64,000 nt of DNA from Lunularia cruciata (GCA_948567375.1 OX419762.1:53425034-53489033); one strand, 5' to 3'. Positions 11,611 to 24,518 are shown, numbered from the stretch's first letter. Translations and numbers: made by a program. Notes: generated from the letters alone by a model not told the origin.

Positions 11611-14600
11611 AAACGTTTGGTGCCGATGATCTTTGATGCAGACTGAATTATCACCTCTATGAGCCAAGTTGACAGGATATATTTGTGAATATGATTTGAG
11701 TGTTTGATTTTCTTTTTTTTATTCTATCACAGTGGGATGTAGTACACTTTGTCTTGCCCAAGAGGATAAAGATGCAACAATAGAGGACTCATGACAAAAT
11801 GACACTATTTCCTACATGCCTAGCCATTTCCAAACTGTATCCTCATGAGGTTCTTATTGATTATACTATAAGTACATTGAGATTGGGTTGTAACATGCAC
11901 TTAATCATCATTTTAACCCTAGAGGAAGACGAGGCTGATTTTAGAGAAGTGTAGAGAGATGTTTGAGTGTGGAAAAGGAAATGATGTACCTAAATCCATG
12001 GCATATGTTGCTCATATAATCTTAGTCCTCCTCTATAATAGATTTGTCTCACAACAATTTTGGTGAGTACTACTTTGAAGACTCATTGGTTTGTAAGTCT
12101 TCAAAATGAGAGTTATTGTCCACAACAATGAATAGGGGAAGAGAAATCAAGAAGAGTTCTAAGATCTAACAAAGCTTTTGACCATTAGGTGCAAGTTATG
12201 TGCAAGTACATTGATTGGAACAAAAATTAATGGTTGTTCAATTGTCTGTTCCAATGGTTGTTCATATGTTCATGGAGATTCGGATACATTTGCTTCTCAA
12301 ACTCCACTCTCATTCTCCGATATATGTGTTTCTCCACATAGAGTAAACAATGGAAGTCAAGATATGGTTGGTTGTTCCTATTACACACAAATGATCACAA
12401 TGTGAGGTATTTGCAAATATTTATGGTCAAGTACAAATGCTTGGATATATTCAAGTATGTATCTTGGCATGAGTGTTTTATTGCTTAAAGATGAAGAACT
12501 TGGAGAAATGTGCATCATTCATTCACTATATTTCACTTAGTTAAAATAGAGAAAGGTATATTTGAAGGTAGCTAAGCACAAGGAATGAGTCCAAAAAAGG
12601 GTTAATGTAGTAGACCAAGTACAAGAAGAATTAAGAAGGAAGAAGACTACTACCCATGAGTTGGATACAAGAGTAAAATAGTTCAAACTTAAGAGAACCT
12701 CAAAGTACTTCTAGCATCTCATATGTCAATATAGCCATATCCATGGCCTTGAGCCTGACTTTGCCAATTCCTATCAAGTAGTAAAAGAAGCAAGGGTTGA
12801 ATTGGGTAGAAATATATGCATTAAAGATTCAAGTATGATCATCTATTCTTTGACTTCTTGCAGCATTTTATTTGGAGTTTGCCCCACCCGACAAGAAGAT
12901 TTTACACCCTAATACTGCCCTACAATGTGCATGTGTGTTGAGCTATACCCATAGAGGATGAAAAGGCAAAATAAGCCAATAGTATTTGCCAAAGGAAAAA
13001 AGAAGAGGAATACAAGGCCTACATAAATGCAAACAAGGTATATCAGCACAAGGTCCAAAGGAAATGAAAAGTGAAAATCCAATGTAGAACTCCAACCTTG
13101 TCCAACCAAGGGAGAAAGAAACAAAATAATCTTCTTTTGTGATATAAGTTCTCCAATGATATATCTCTTGTGAAAAAGAGTTTAAGATTTGATGGGAGCT
13201 CATATTGACCTACTATCAGGCTATGAAGGACCAAGGCTTGACAGTATTGTAATGATAGAAATGTGAAGTGAGTATGGTTGGAAAGATAACAAAAGCTACT
13301 CTGCTCTTTAAGGAATCTTGTGTTGCCTCTACAATGAAACCATCAAATTGGTAATAAAGATGCCCAAAAATCTCTACAACCAAAAGTACTAAGGTACAAA
13401 AGGATAGTTATGGTGCATAATAGTCCTCCTTCCTAATGGTGTTGATGCTTGTTGTTATTCCCACTTGCATGGTGGCCCATACTAAGCAGTTTGCTTGTAG
13501 GGGATTCACAACTCCCACATCAAATAATGTGATGATATCTATTCTCACATGTTGGGCAGGTGGTCTAGGTGGATTGAACCACTGCTCAATTTGTACATGG
13601 GACCTTGTAGATTGTATGATGAAATATGAAATTGTTATCTCAAATGGCATGATGAAGTCTAATGGGTTGTCCACCTATGGCAGATCCTACAGTATATATG
13701 GCATGTATAACATATAGATCCACAAGCTTATTGGTCTAGTAACACTAGAAATGCTAGGCATGGTAAACCCAAATGCAAGTGGAGCTGTGTAGTTAACTTC
13801 TTGGATATCAAGTCAAAGTATTGAATAAAAAAGGAAACATGGAGCCAAGCTTGAAAGCCTTTCACTATACAAGAAAGAACTTCAGCTCTATTAGATTGCC
13901 CCTAGCTTTATTAAAGAAGGGTGCATCAACAAGTATGTTGGTAAGGGTGTGAGTGTGCATATGCTCATTGAGATCCACCTAAATTTTACTAGGGTCTAGT
14001 GATATAAGATCAATAAACATTGAATATTATGCCTGAAAGGCTTGGTAATAGATCATAAGCCAAACAATGATATGATTGTAAACCATAAGTACAGGAGTAC
14101 ATTGTTTTGATGGGTCCCAAAAAAAAACTCATCATGGTGAAAGAACCTATCTACTAGCAGAGAGCTACTAGAGTCCACGCTCCCAAATAAGTAGTTGATG
14201 CATAACCTCTTGTAGCATGAGACCACATCCACCCATGGTTATGGGAAGAGCTATCTATAGCCTGGGCCACTCATTTAATAATTATGGGATTATACATTGC
14301 TCTAATAAAGTGGAGAACATGTGGTATATGGTATTATCAAAAAGTATTTAGATGGGATAGGAGTACATCTATGGTTGTGTAAGTGTATGCCAAATGAAAG
14401 CCTCTAGGGAAATAAAATCTCGTCAAAATAGAATAGGCCACCTATGTGTTCTCCAAAAGGGCTACAACCTGAACCAAAGTGTTGGAGTCTAATGAGCTAC
14501 AAAACTCATCTTCTCTTAGAAAAGAACTCAAAATACTCAAACCTCATGTTGGGAATTGGAACCTTAGTATGAAATCTAAGGGAATAAGGATTGCTTTTGG

Positions 14601-15300
14601 ACTCCATACCTAGCATTTACAAGTCTAGACTCATAAATCCAAGGTTTCTAGGTAGAGTGTAAAAGTAGACAAGGCTCAAACAACATCATCCAAAGGGCAC
14701 AAGATATAGATATAGATATATCTAAAAGTGAGGGGAAGAGATATGATGGAAAGTGGTTGCAACCTCCCACAAAACTATGCAGTATAGTTTCTATATAGTT
14801 ATGGAAAATAGAAGCTCCTTGGCATGTGCACTCAAAAGATGCAAGATGTCTGAACTCCTTTGTGGTAGTATGGTGGTTATACAACACATGTATCTATATG
14901 CCATAGAAATGTACAAAAGTGTGATCAAGGGGAGTATATGATCCCTTGTAAACCAAAGAGTAAAAATAAAGCTGTACAACAAATTGTATTGAAGGCATTT
15001 GAGACATCAACTTAGACAACCATCCAATCAAGATATATGTCTAAAGAAGCTCAAATGCTAATAACAATCTTTTTGTAACCACCTAGAATAGGTAACCATG
15101 AGTATGAATTTACTGGGCTTGAAGAGACATGAGAGGAGTTCAAAGAGTGTATGGAGGAGGAAAAGAGGTGGCTTTCACTCTCCTTTGTAAATATCTAGAT
15201 TTCCCTCTATTCTATGCTACGTCAATGCCAACCATGGACAATCTAAAGAAGACTCTATGGGTCGTTGATGAGATGGTATATACGGATGTGCCAATGGCAC
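11611..15300. other. Gene-poor degenerate sequence
   Basis: Only short frames on either strand, none with a recognisable domain. The texture (many in-frame stops, direct repeats of common words) is that of old, decayed repeats. I could not assign it to a family. Confidence 0.4.
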
Positions 15301-15430
15301 AAGTGGAGCAGAAGTATAGAATTGTAAAATTTTAAGTTTTTTTCATCGTCTAACTGTATTTGGAAAGTGGAGCAGAAGTATAGAATTGTACAATATTAAG
15401 TTTTTTGCATCGTCTAACTGTATTTGGAAA
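15301..15430. repeat. 64-bp tandem duplication
   Basis: Two units starting AAGTGGAGCAGAAGTATAG at 15301 and 15365, period 64, differing at a handful of positions in the T-rich middle. Confidence 0.9.
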
Positions 15431-15787
15431 GACCGGAAGAACCTCAAAAAGAATATACTGGTTTAAATTCCATCAACACTACTAACATCTATTCCTAATT
15501 GGCTTTTGCACGCAAGAACTAACGATGTGCTACTTACTTGTAGATTGCAAGGACGATTAAACACATACAAGAAATAGATCTTTGCAAAACAACTTCTTGA
15601 ATGTGTCATATTCACACAACTAATGAACGCTTCTTTCTTTTGCATTTCAGATATGAAATCAATGGCATCATGCAAACATTGAGGGGTTTCAAATAGGTGG
15701 GTATGGAATTCCATAGAAAAAAAAAACCAACTTATAGGTGGTTTAGTCAAAGTTTATATGGTTAAGGATAACTCTGTGCAGTTTTAC

Positions 15788-16226
15788 TAGTTCCTATTGG
15801 GTACTGCTTACAACTTTCTCGGATTTTCCATATAACCTTTTATGGATGTGTTCATTAAGAGAGCCTCTTGTCATTACATGATATCCAGCCAATATTACGA
15901 ATGGCCCACTCCACTCCTGAATCGATTCGATAATGGGCCCAGTTAAAACCCCCATATTCTTGTGCTGAACCTTGAGAGATATTCTAACCAAAGGCATGTA
16001 GTTTATAGGTGCTTACCGCTTCCTCGGATATTCCATATAACGCTTTATGGATGTGTTCATAAAGAGAGCCTCTTGTCATTATATGACGTCCAGTTAATGA
16101 TACGAATGGCCACTCCACTCCTGAAGCAATTTGGCAATGGTTTCAGTTGAAACCCCCCTATTTTTGCGCCGACACTTCAGAGATATTTTAACCAAAAGCA
16201 TGTAGTTTCTAGGTGCTAACCGCATG
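15788..16226. repeat. About 205-bp tandem duplication
   Basis: Unit 1 starts at about 15806 and unit 2 at 16011 (GCTTACCGCTTCCTCGGAT); a third copy begins at 16214 but lasts only about 10 bases. Both units carry the same blocks (GATGTGTTCAT, GAGAGCCTCTTGTCATTA, CCACTCCACTCCTGAA). Minus-strand frames in the two units encode related short peptides (both with QEWSG), but stops make translation doubtful. Confidence 0.85.
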
Positions 16227-17030
16227 TCACCACAAGTTGTAAATAATGCGATGAAGGGACGTAAGTAGCCAGGGAATCCCGAAGCCCTCACGCCTTCGGT
16301 TTTGTTAAAAGAGACCCCTTCTGTCGCAGGAGGGGTCTTACAGTCTACTTTCAGTTCCATTCAACTTAGAGCCGACAATTCTGTTTGCAAGACCTTAAGG
16401 TTTAATTCAACTGAGTTTGCTGCAGAAGAGTAAATTTCAGCACCGTATGCTCCAGGTTTTATGCTTGAAAACCACTAAAGAAAATTTGAAAACATATTAC
16501 TAGAGGTTACAGTCTGCCCTGCGGAAAATTGTAACACTGTGCAAATAAAGGACTTCAAAGTATATAGAGAAAACTCGTTCCTAGTCGGGCAACAATGAGA
16601 ATGCATAGAAAGGTAAAATTTAGAACCCTAATGGAAAAGGAAGGTTTCCTTTCCTTAATTATCGTCATGAAATATACAGGTTGTTCGGAATAATCTAAAG
16701 CAATAGTTTCAACATTTGGAAATTTTAAGTCAAACATGCTGTTTCGAGAATATATCATGGTGTGAATGTGCGTTTGAGTACCCGCGTTCGACTTTTGTAT
16801 GAAAGTATTAGAACGTAAGGTCTAAATGTGCATGTGTGTATATCATGAAAAGAAGTAAACAATTAGTTACTCCCAATCCTATTCTTCTAAACAGGGCAGA
16901 TTGTCGAGTTTCAAGTACAGTAGAGTCATAAGGGGTAGATCAGGAATCGTCACCGTCATAATTGGTCAACGAGCTATTGAAAAGCAAAAAGAAAATGATC
17001 AGCCAGTCCACATCCTTCCTTGGAGAGAGG
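16227..17030. other. Intergenic, nothing recognised
   Basis: Unique-looking sequence without a supported gene. A short inverted word pair, GACCCCTTCTGTCGCAGGAGGGGTC, lies at about 16311-16336 (8-bp arms). No further structure seen. Confidence 0.4.
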
Positions 17031-17403
17031 AATGATTTCTGGTGCCCACGACACACTTCTTCTCGTGCCTATCGTCCTGCACGAGTGTTTCAATCTGCTG
17101 CTCTCCATATGGTGGCTGGAAGCTTATTGCCATTTGCTTTGGACACCAGAAATCATTCTCCTCCTCCTAAAGGAATGATTTCTGATGTCCAAAGACAAAA
17201 TCACAATAATCTTCCAGCCAGCATATGGAGAGAAGAGGATTGAAACACTGGTGCAGGCGATAGGCACGAGGAGGAGAATGATTTCTGGTGTCCAACGTCC
17301 GAATCACAATAAACTTCCAGCCACCGTATGGAGAACAGCGGATTGAAACACTGTAGCGGATTGAAACACTCGTTCAGGCGATAGGCACGAGAAGAAGTGT
17401 GTT
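17031..17403. repeat. Three copies of a ~120-bp unit, first one inverted (fold-back)
   Basis: Copy 1 (17031-17157) is the reverse complement of copies 2 (17174-17276) and 3 (17277-17403). Shared words in the forward sense are AATGATTTCTG, CTTCCAGCCA, CATATGGAGAG, GATTGAAACACT and GATAGGCACGAG. Copy 1 itself begins and ends with the 14-mer AATGATTTCTGGTG in inverted form. Copies 1 and 2 are separated by only about 16 bases, so the transcript of either strand would fold into a hairpin with ~100-bp arms. Copy 3 has an internal 17-bp duplication (GCGGATTGAAACACT). Confidence 0.88.
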
Positions 17404-17435
17404 CTAGAAAGAGAGAAAAGAAAAATTAGTTTGTC

Positions 17436-17610
17436 CTGAGTGTGCCTCTCAACTTTTAGCTTCATCTGGTGGAGGCCTAAGTAGAGAGCTAATATTCCTC
17501 TATGAAGCTTATTAGCCCTCAAACCCCATCATCGCTCAGAATGTGTCTCAACTTTTAGCTTCCTCTGGTGAATGCCTAAATAGAGAGCTAAGAATTCTGT
17601 GCAAAAACAA
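17436..17610. repeat. Tandem duplication, ~95-bp period
   Basis: TCTCAACTTTTAGCTTC followed by TAGAGAGCTAA occurs twice (about 17445 and 17540). It is directly downstream of the fold-back repeat. Confidence 0.75.
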
Positions 17611-18483
17611 ATTTGATATGTGCAAAAATTTTGGGCAAACTTTTTACTCATTTAATTGGCAATGCTGTTCAGTGACATCCTCGTTAATCTAAAAGAGCCA
17701 AACAAGAGAGGTCTATCCTGCAGAAGATCGGTGTGCCAAAGTTCTCTACATTCGACAGTTCCCCGGGGTTCTTCAATTACATAAGATCTAACTTGAGTAG
17801 AGATGTGTGTACTCATACTTAATAGCAGTGTGGTAGAATCTTTGCACTCATCATAGAGATCACAAGCAACTCTCCAAAGATTATTTTAATGGACACTTGT
17901 TAATAAGATCAAGTAAGGGCATGATTTTATATTGTACGATCAGTTTAAACTAAATTTTTGCAAACGCCAGTGTGGCTCATTCTGAAAAGAATATGACCAT
18001 TCAAAGTTTTCATACGGTACTCTCCGACGAACGAAGCTCTCACAGCATTGTACACTTCACACTGAGTAACTCACATCTCTTCCCCGAGTTATCTCGTCGG
18101 AGGATTACAGTACTAGTCTGAACTCTGCCAACATACTACCGAAGTGTCATTGCTAATACCGACAAAGAATGCTCGGTAGACCGAAAGCCGGAAGTCCTAT
18201 CCGTTCCGGTGGTCGGGATGCTTTTCGCAAGGAGCTGTGTTCTTTCCCGGGAAAGTGTGGAGGTATCGGGTTCTTCTTCTTCGTCTAGTCCTGGATAGTC
18301 TAGGTGTATCTGCAGGATTTTTGCCCAGCCATCAGAACCACCCTGCTTTTCCTTCCGGACAAACTCTTTGCAATGGCGGGTATTACTCAGGATCCGCCGG
18401 GCTCGCGATCCACTGCGTGCCATACCTGGTTTTATCTACCGGACCTGCAGAATCTGCCGACTGATTTCGGGTGTGGGGAAGGG
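17611..18483. other. Intergenic region upstream of PYRR
   Basis: No gene recognised. GC content rises after about 18000, towards the PYRR promoter. Confidence 0.4.
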
Positions 18484-18491
18484 TATATAAG
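18484..18491 (+). promoter_or_regulatory. Candidate TATA box of PYRR
   Basis: TATATAAG within GGGTATATAAGAAAAG, about 540 bases before the predicted ATG. It would give a transcription start near 18515 and a 5' UTR of about 500 bases if unspliced. No competing TATA element closer to the ATG was noticed. Confidence 0.4.
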
Positions 18492-19031
18492 AAAAGACTG
18501 AGCACGGAATCTAAGGGCAGCTTGGTAAGGCGAGAGCAGACCCCATGTCGTAAGTAATCACTGTAATTCGAAGAAATAGTTTCATGATACACTAATGCTG
18601 AGTACCATTCGTCGGACGCTTATTGGAGACGTTTCAAATAACGTATTCGGAAGAATTTGAATGTTGCGATTGTGATTGGAAACCCAGCTAGCTCGACAAC
18701 TCCATTCTCCATTCTCTGGAGCAAGTGGACGAGAAACTTGATTTGGTCTTACAGACGAGGCGATACAATTGGATATCGGATAAGTTTGGACGGTACACAG
18801 ATGCGTTCATGTCAATTTCAACCTTACATTTGACCGGTCATTATCTCGATGCTTATCGATCGATTTCTGCTCAGCGAGCGGTGTTAATTTTCGGAGCTGG
18901 AGAAGAGGAGGAAGAGTTGTGAGTAGGACGAGGTTCAGGTGGAGGACGAGGTTTTGATTCGCAGTTTGAATTTGAGAATCCTTTCGAGAATTGTTCGAAA
19001 TTGGCGAGGAGAATCCTGGATACTTGTTCCA

Positions 19032-22000
19032 ATGTTCAACTTCTCGAATCAGGCGTTTTGTGTGCGAGCTTCTGTCTCCGCTCAGGTTCCCGCACAGCAT
19101 CTGTTGAGGACTGTGGAGCTTGCAGATTCGTCCGCAGGGCTTTCAGCTCCACATCCGAATGCTGGCTGTGTGATCGCTCATGGCCCTCGTGCGGTGGGAG
19201 AGGGCTACTTATTTGCCCAGGGGACCAAGAGTGCCGAAGTGCAGGCGGTGGAAAGGGCCGGGGACTTGGCCAAGGGAGCAATCGCCTATTTGAACTTGGA
19301 GCCTGGTGATTGCCATGGAGATGACAGTGCATTGAGGGCACTGATACAGGTGTGAATATGGCGAGGGTTTTATGAATTGAAGGAGCTTATATTTCTGATT
19401 TACTGAGTTGCTCTTGTTACAATGAGTTCTATCCATGTCGTTGGCTGTACTGATTCCAAACTTTGGACGTTTCTTTCAGTCGAAAGTTTCGAAAGTTGTG
19501 ATCGGTCTTCGGCATCCTCTAACACATGTGCGAGGAAAAGCAATTGAAGCTCTAAGGAATCAGAATATAGCTGTGGATGTTCTGGGAGAGGACTCGATAG
19601 AAGGTGATCGACTTCAGGTGACATGACTTCCAGTCCTAGGAAGCCCTCAAGCTTAGGGTTGAATGTTAAACTTGTGGTTCATTATTTTGATCCCTGTCAC
19701 TTGTTTTAAGTTGCAGTTCGGTTTCTGTGGCGTATCATGAGGACTTAACCAACCGCATGTTTCAACTTCTGAATGGGTCAAGTGTCTTCTGTGGCTTGCA
19801 GGAGGTAACGAGAGCCTGCCAGCTAATCAATGCACCACTTTTGTGTAGAGCTGCCCAACGTATGCCATTCTCTGTGCTCAAGTATGCTATGACACTCGAC
19901 GGTGAGTATTCTTTTCCACTTTGAGGATCTATAATTGCCCCCTCTTCAAAAAGGTTTTCCTGAGAGTAGCATTAACGAATTCTGCTGCTTCGTAATCCTT
20001 GCAGTAGTCTGTAGCATCTGTTTCTGCATTCTCTTGGTAATGCGCCTTCTTGATTCTTCGAGCTTGACTTAACCTCAAGAAAATTAGCATCTGTTACCAA
20101 TAACTACTGTTCGATAAAACCGAGCCTTAACTCGGTGACTGAGCCTTACTTGAATGTACTTCGATGGAAAAATCCAGTATTATGTGGTTTCATCCAAAGT
20201 AGCTTTCACCTGCGATATTGAAATGAGTGTTTGATGGCTGATAATCTCCAGGAAAGATTGCAGCAAGCACAGGACATGCTGCATGGGTATCGAGCTCAGA
20301 GTCCCGTCGACGCGTATTTGCAACTAGAGGCCGAAGTGACGCTGTTATCGTTGGGGGCAACACAGTTCGCCGTGACAGTAAGTATCTTACTTCGCCGTTG
20401 AACTTGTGTGACCCTGGACATAAGGGAATCAGCCAATTGAAAAATAGGTGTAGCGCTGTTTGGCTAGTAGCGCACCTCCACTGTTCTGCTTGAACCTAGG
20501 GCTTTTGCAGATGAAATCAAGAACACAAGACCTTGAGTCAAGGAAAATAAGTGGTATATCCTGTATCGACCTCGACCTCGACCTCATGCTGAGGAATCTG
20601 TTGAGTTGACCAGCGGACTTCGATGTCACCAAGTTTAGTTGGCAAATTTTTGCTTCTGCTATGCTCTTCTGTGGAACTCTCAGGGCCTGTTATGTTTCTG
20701 CATGTTTTTCAACCTAATCAATCAATTACTAGCTTTCAGTATCTATCTCATTCGTTTCACTTCCCCAAACGTAATTCTCAATAGTTTCATTCAGGGTAGG
20801 GTATGAATATCTAGCGAGGTTATGAGTCCTGATATGTTTTACTTTTCTTTTCTGCAGATCCACGCCTAACTACAAGACAAGATGGGGGACATCTCCCAGT
20901 CCGTATCGTTATGTCAAGATCCTTGACTTTACCAATTGATGCAAATCTTTGGAATGTTGCCAATGCACCAACTATAGTGATGACTCAAAGAGGAGCCAGG
21001 AGAGATTTTCAATCTCAACTGGCAGCACGAGGTGTGGAAGTTGTTGAGTTTGACTTTCTAACCCCCAAAGCAGTAATGGATTACTGCTTTGATCGGGGAT
21101 ATCTTTCGGTAATGTGGGAATGTGGAGGAACGTTGTCTGCGCCTGCTATTGCTGCAGGTGTCATTCACCAGGCAAGTGATCAGACTACAGGCTCAATCCT
21201 TGCATGATCCTCCTTCAGTTCACTGCTCTATATGGACCTGAAGTAGGTGTACGAAGACTCTTCACGGGTCGGTATGGTCTGATACTACTTATCACGAAAT
21301 CTTGGCTGGATGAAGTATTGCTGTCTTGTCTGGATTATACACTTGTTTCCAAGTGAAGGAATCGGCCAGTGGAGTAGGTCTTTGAAGCTTTGGAGAAGGT
21401 TCCCAATTAACCTTTAACATGACTTTGCCGACGGTATTACAGGTAATGTCCTTCGTTGCTCCAAAGATCGTCGGAGGAGTGTTGGCTCCATCGCCAGTTG
21501 GTGAGCTGGGAATGGTCGAAATGACGCAGGCGCTGAATTTGACGGAGGTCAAATTTGAGCAGGTATGACATATCTTGTTCGGTGTTTTGGAACAGTATTT
21601 AGTTAAGTTGGAATATGCAAATCTGTCCCCCAGAATTTCGCGGAAGTATGTAGGATTTTTCTTGTCCTGGTTGGCTTTGTACCATTTCAGCTTTGAAAAT
21701 GTGTATGCTACTTAAAACCCTATTTAGAATTTACTTAATGAGATTAAACAAATGATGTGGAAACCTGAACCAAGTTTTTCTTTCAGACTGGCCCGGACAT
21801 GTTGATTACGGGATATTTACAACCAGTTCCGGAAATGTGGCCTCCCGTATCAGCTGCAGTTGAGTTGTCTCTTGCAGAGTATCTTATTCCTTCTAGCAGA
21901 CCACCAGCCGTTATCACCTTCTACAAGACTTGGGATCTTTACGGTGCCTTTTCCAACTTTTCTCCTCATCCAATCTCAGTACCAGATCCCGAGGGCAACA

Positions 22001-22756
22001 AAGTTAGATGGAACAGCGTTGAGCATTATTATCAGGTAACGTATCTCCGCAAAAAGTTTCGTCGGTATTCCTGTCTTCAATTATCTCAGGAGTTTTAGCT
22101 GGAATGAATCTCTAGTAGTTTCTCACCTCGAAGTTATCAAACTTGTCTCTCTCTGGCCGGCAGGCACAAAAGTTTATGGGAGTACAAGACCCCGTAGCGA
22201 AAGCGCAATATCAGAAGATTCAAATGGCAGCAAGCCCCGAAGAGGCAGCTCGACTGGGTCGTTCCCTCACCAAGGAACGACCAGATTTGGTAGGTGCCGC
22301 AAGACTATTTTACTTTTTGCATGCGAGGTAGTTCAGAGTATACAGAGCAATGTGGTTGCTGAAGTTCGACTCTCAGATAACGTGTTGATTGTGCCACTAA
22401 TTAATGTATCTAAATGTGTTGGTTTACCTCTCGTTCTCCTATCATAACACCTGCTTTTATGTCTCCTATGTCAGCTATCTCCCAATTGGGATACGGAGAA
22501 ACTGGATGTCATGTACAGAGCACTGCGCATCAAATTTACCACGTATGAATCTCTTCATAATTTGCTGCTTTCTACAGTAGGGTCTATCCTAGTAGAGACC
22601 TCTCCAAATGATTCATTTTGGGGTGCGGGCAGGACAGGAGCTGGACAAAACCAACTTGGATTATTATTAATGAAACTTAGAACAGAGTTGATTAAGGAAT
22701 CAGAAGGACAACCTAACAATCACTCAAAATTGGATTCTGCAGCTGTAACTGCCTAA
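19032..22756 (+). CDS. PYRR: Riboflavin biosynthesis protein PYRR: plastid reductase with NADAR domain
   Basis: Nine exons, 590 codons: 19032-19349, 19480-19617, 19802-19901, 20252-20377, 20858-21171, 21443-21562, 21787-22035, 22164-22289 and 22475-22756. All junctions keep frame and are GT-AG except intron 5 (GC-AG). The start is the first ATG after an in-frame TAG at 18924. The roughly 20 residues before the first domain lack acids and could be a plastid transit peptide. Residues ~22-150 form a RibD-like deaminase domain whose zinc site is degenerate (SAE in place of HAE; EPGDCHGD in place of the PC..C signature), as known for plant PYRR. Residues ~165-385 are the RibD C-terminal reductase (YAMTLDGKIA, VIVGGNTVRRDNPRLT, WECGGTLSAPAI, FVAPKIVGG). 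Residues ~415-570 are the NADAR/DUF1768 domain (FYKTWDLYGAFSNFSPHPI, SVEHYYQAQKF, FWGAGRTGAGQN). In the family the reductase makes 5-amino-6-ribitylamino-uracil phosphate and the NADAR part is an N-glycosidase that removes early reactive riboflavin intermediates. Confidence 0.93.
21172..21442 (+). other. GC-AG intron in PYRR
   Basis: Donor CAG|GCAAGT and acceptor TTACAG. Phase 0 on both sides. The joined protein reads VIHQ-VMSFVAPKIVGG, which is the conserved family sequence, and no GT donor nearby preserves the frame and the conserved block. GC donors flanked by a strong CAG|GCAAGT match are the usual minority class in plants. Confidence 0.9.
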
Positions 22757-24512
22757 CCATATCAATCACCTATTATAGTTGTGTGACACCTACAAAAAGA
22801 AAAATATTTGCACAAAAACTAGCAGAGTCGTCGTTTAGCACCTTTCAAGGCTCTTTGGTATGGACAACACCCTCGTCCTGAAAACAAAACCGTATCGTTT
22901 CTTTTTGAGTAGCATCTTCCAGGGCTTCCTGGCCAAGAGTTATAGCTCATAATTTTGGCGGCAAATCCCATTCATGAACCAATTTGCCCCATCTTTAGGG
23001 TTAATAAAACTCAAAGTGCGTTTTCGCATCTGAACTGTGACTTCCCGCTGAGTTCTAAGCGGACTATGTATTAGATCTTTGAAAGGATTCCATAACTTGA
23101 ATCACTCAATTTTCTCGTACCAAAACAGTGCGGAATTCGGAAGTTGGCATACGGGATCTGGTTCATGTGTTGGTAATATCTGCATGGGAAGAAAAGAAAA
23201 ATGGACAGTAGTTCTTGTTACAGTTCGATGTCTGGCTGTATAACTTTTGCTTTACATACGAAGAAATTAGTTGTGAAGACTGTGATTCGGAAAAGTATTA
23301 ACTATAATTAAAGTGTTTTACTGTTGAAGTTGTGTACGGGTGACATGGATACCCTTACGCCTGTATTTCGGGTCCGCTCGTGCTCTTGCTAAATATATGT
23401 GGGTGACATGGATATCAAACGTACTTTTGTGTGTGTCATATGTCCGTGCTTTTAGCTATACATTTCTATATGTGCATTGCATCCTTTATATATCCATTCT
23501 GCTCAATTGTTGTCCAATATTCGTACTAAAAGACAGCGAAACATGAAGTAACAATGAAAGATAAAGTCTATGGAGAAGAATCTATGATGTAATTAGCATA
23601 GATTGTAGTCAATCCGGATAACCCCTCTACTTTTAATCTGCCCTGAAAAAAGAAGGATCCTTTAGAGATGAAGAGACCACATGAGACAAGAGTCAAAATT
23701 ACAATGCCAGAGTATCGTTTCTGTTTCGTTGTCTTCCTCTTCTGAGATTCTAGTTCAGATTGGTCACTTCATTTGATCGTGACAGATTCTAAGCTGATTT
23801 AATTCGACTGTACTTTCTTGAGGGTTGTTAATCGGTGCAAACCATCTGCTTCTGGTCAATTCATGAAGTATATTTTAGATAGTTTCTTTACCATGCAACG
23901 CTGTTGATAGGAAAAGCTTGATACTAGGAATTCAGTGATTCCAATTAGCAACGGATCACGAGTGTGCCACACGAGGGGGAAAGTAGCAAGAATTGTGCAG
24001 AGACTCATGAAGAGTTTACGGTCATTCGGAAGGGGGTGTGGGCATAGAGAGTAAATACAATTGCCAAACAGTTAACCAGTCCATTTGTCTAGGAGTAGAA
24101 ATCAGAATTGGAGATAGGGAGCGAAGAGGTGAATTTAAAATGCTCTGTTTATAAATGAAACCGGATCCAGACCTGCAATCCAAAGGACACGATACAAACT
24201 CGTGTATCTGGCAGGTCGGACCGGCCTGCAGCAAAATACAGCTGAATGGACTGGAATCTACTCGCCTAATTTGAGGCGGGTGGGCTGTCCTAATTTAACG
24301 GGCGCTTGTGTCTTGTCTATCGCTGACGCTATTCCGGAATAGTGAGCTGAACTGAAAATTCTTTTCCACTTTCTACTACTAATGAAAGAATGAGTTGCTG
24401 CTAACAAAGAGGATAACAGAGTAGAAAAGAAGCTCAGCTGGACCCAGCCATCTAGAAGTTGGGATGGATCAGGACGTATGGAACAAATTGGGTTTGTGGT
24501 TGTGTTCTTGAG
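22757..24512. other. Convergent intergenic region between PYRR and glycosyltransferase
   Basis: Contains the 3' ends of both genes. A plus-strand AATAAA at 23003-23008, about 250 bases after the PYRR stop, is a candidate polyadenylation signal. No other gene is supported; the short frame at 23340-23546 is hydrophobic and of no recognisable type. Confidence 0.5.
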
Positions 24513-24518
24513 TTTATT
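24513..24518 (-). terminator. Candidate polyadenylation signal of the glycosyltransferase
   Basis: AATAAA on the minus strand, about 190 bases after the stop codon at 24709. Plausible in position and sequence, not proven. Confidence 0.4.

Noticed and set aside
18939-19031. PYRR start at 18939
   Set aside because: The codon is GTG. The first in-frame ATG is 19032, unless an upstream exon exists.
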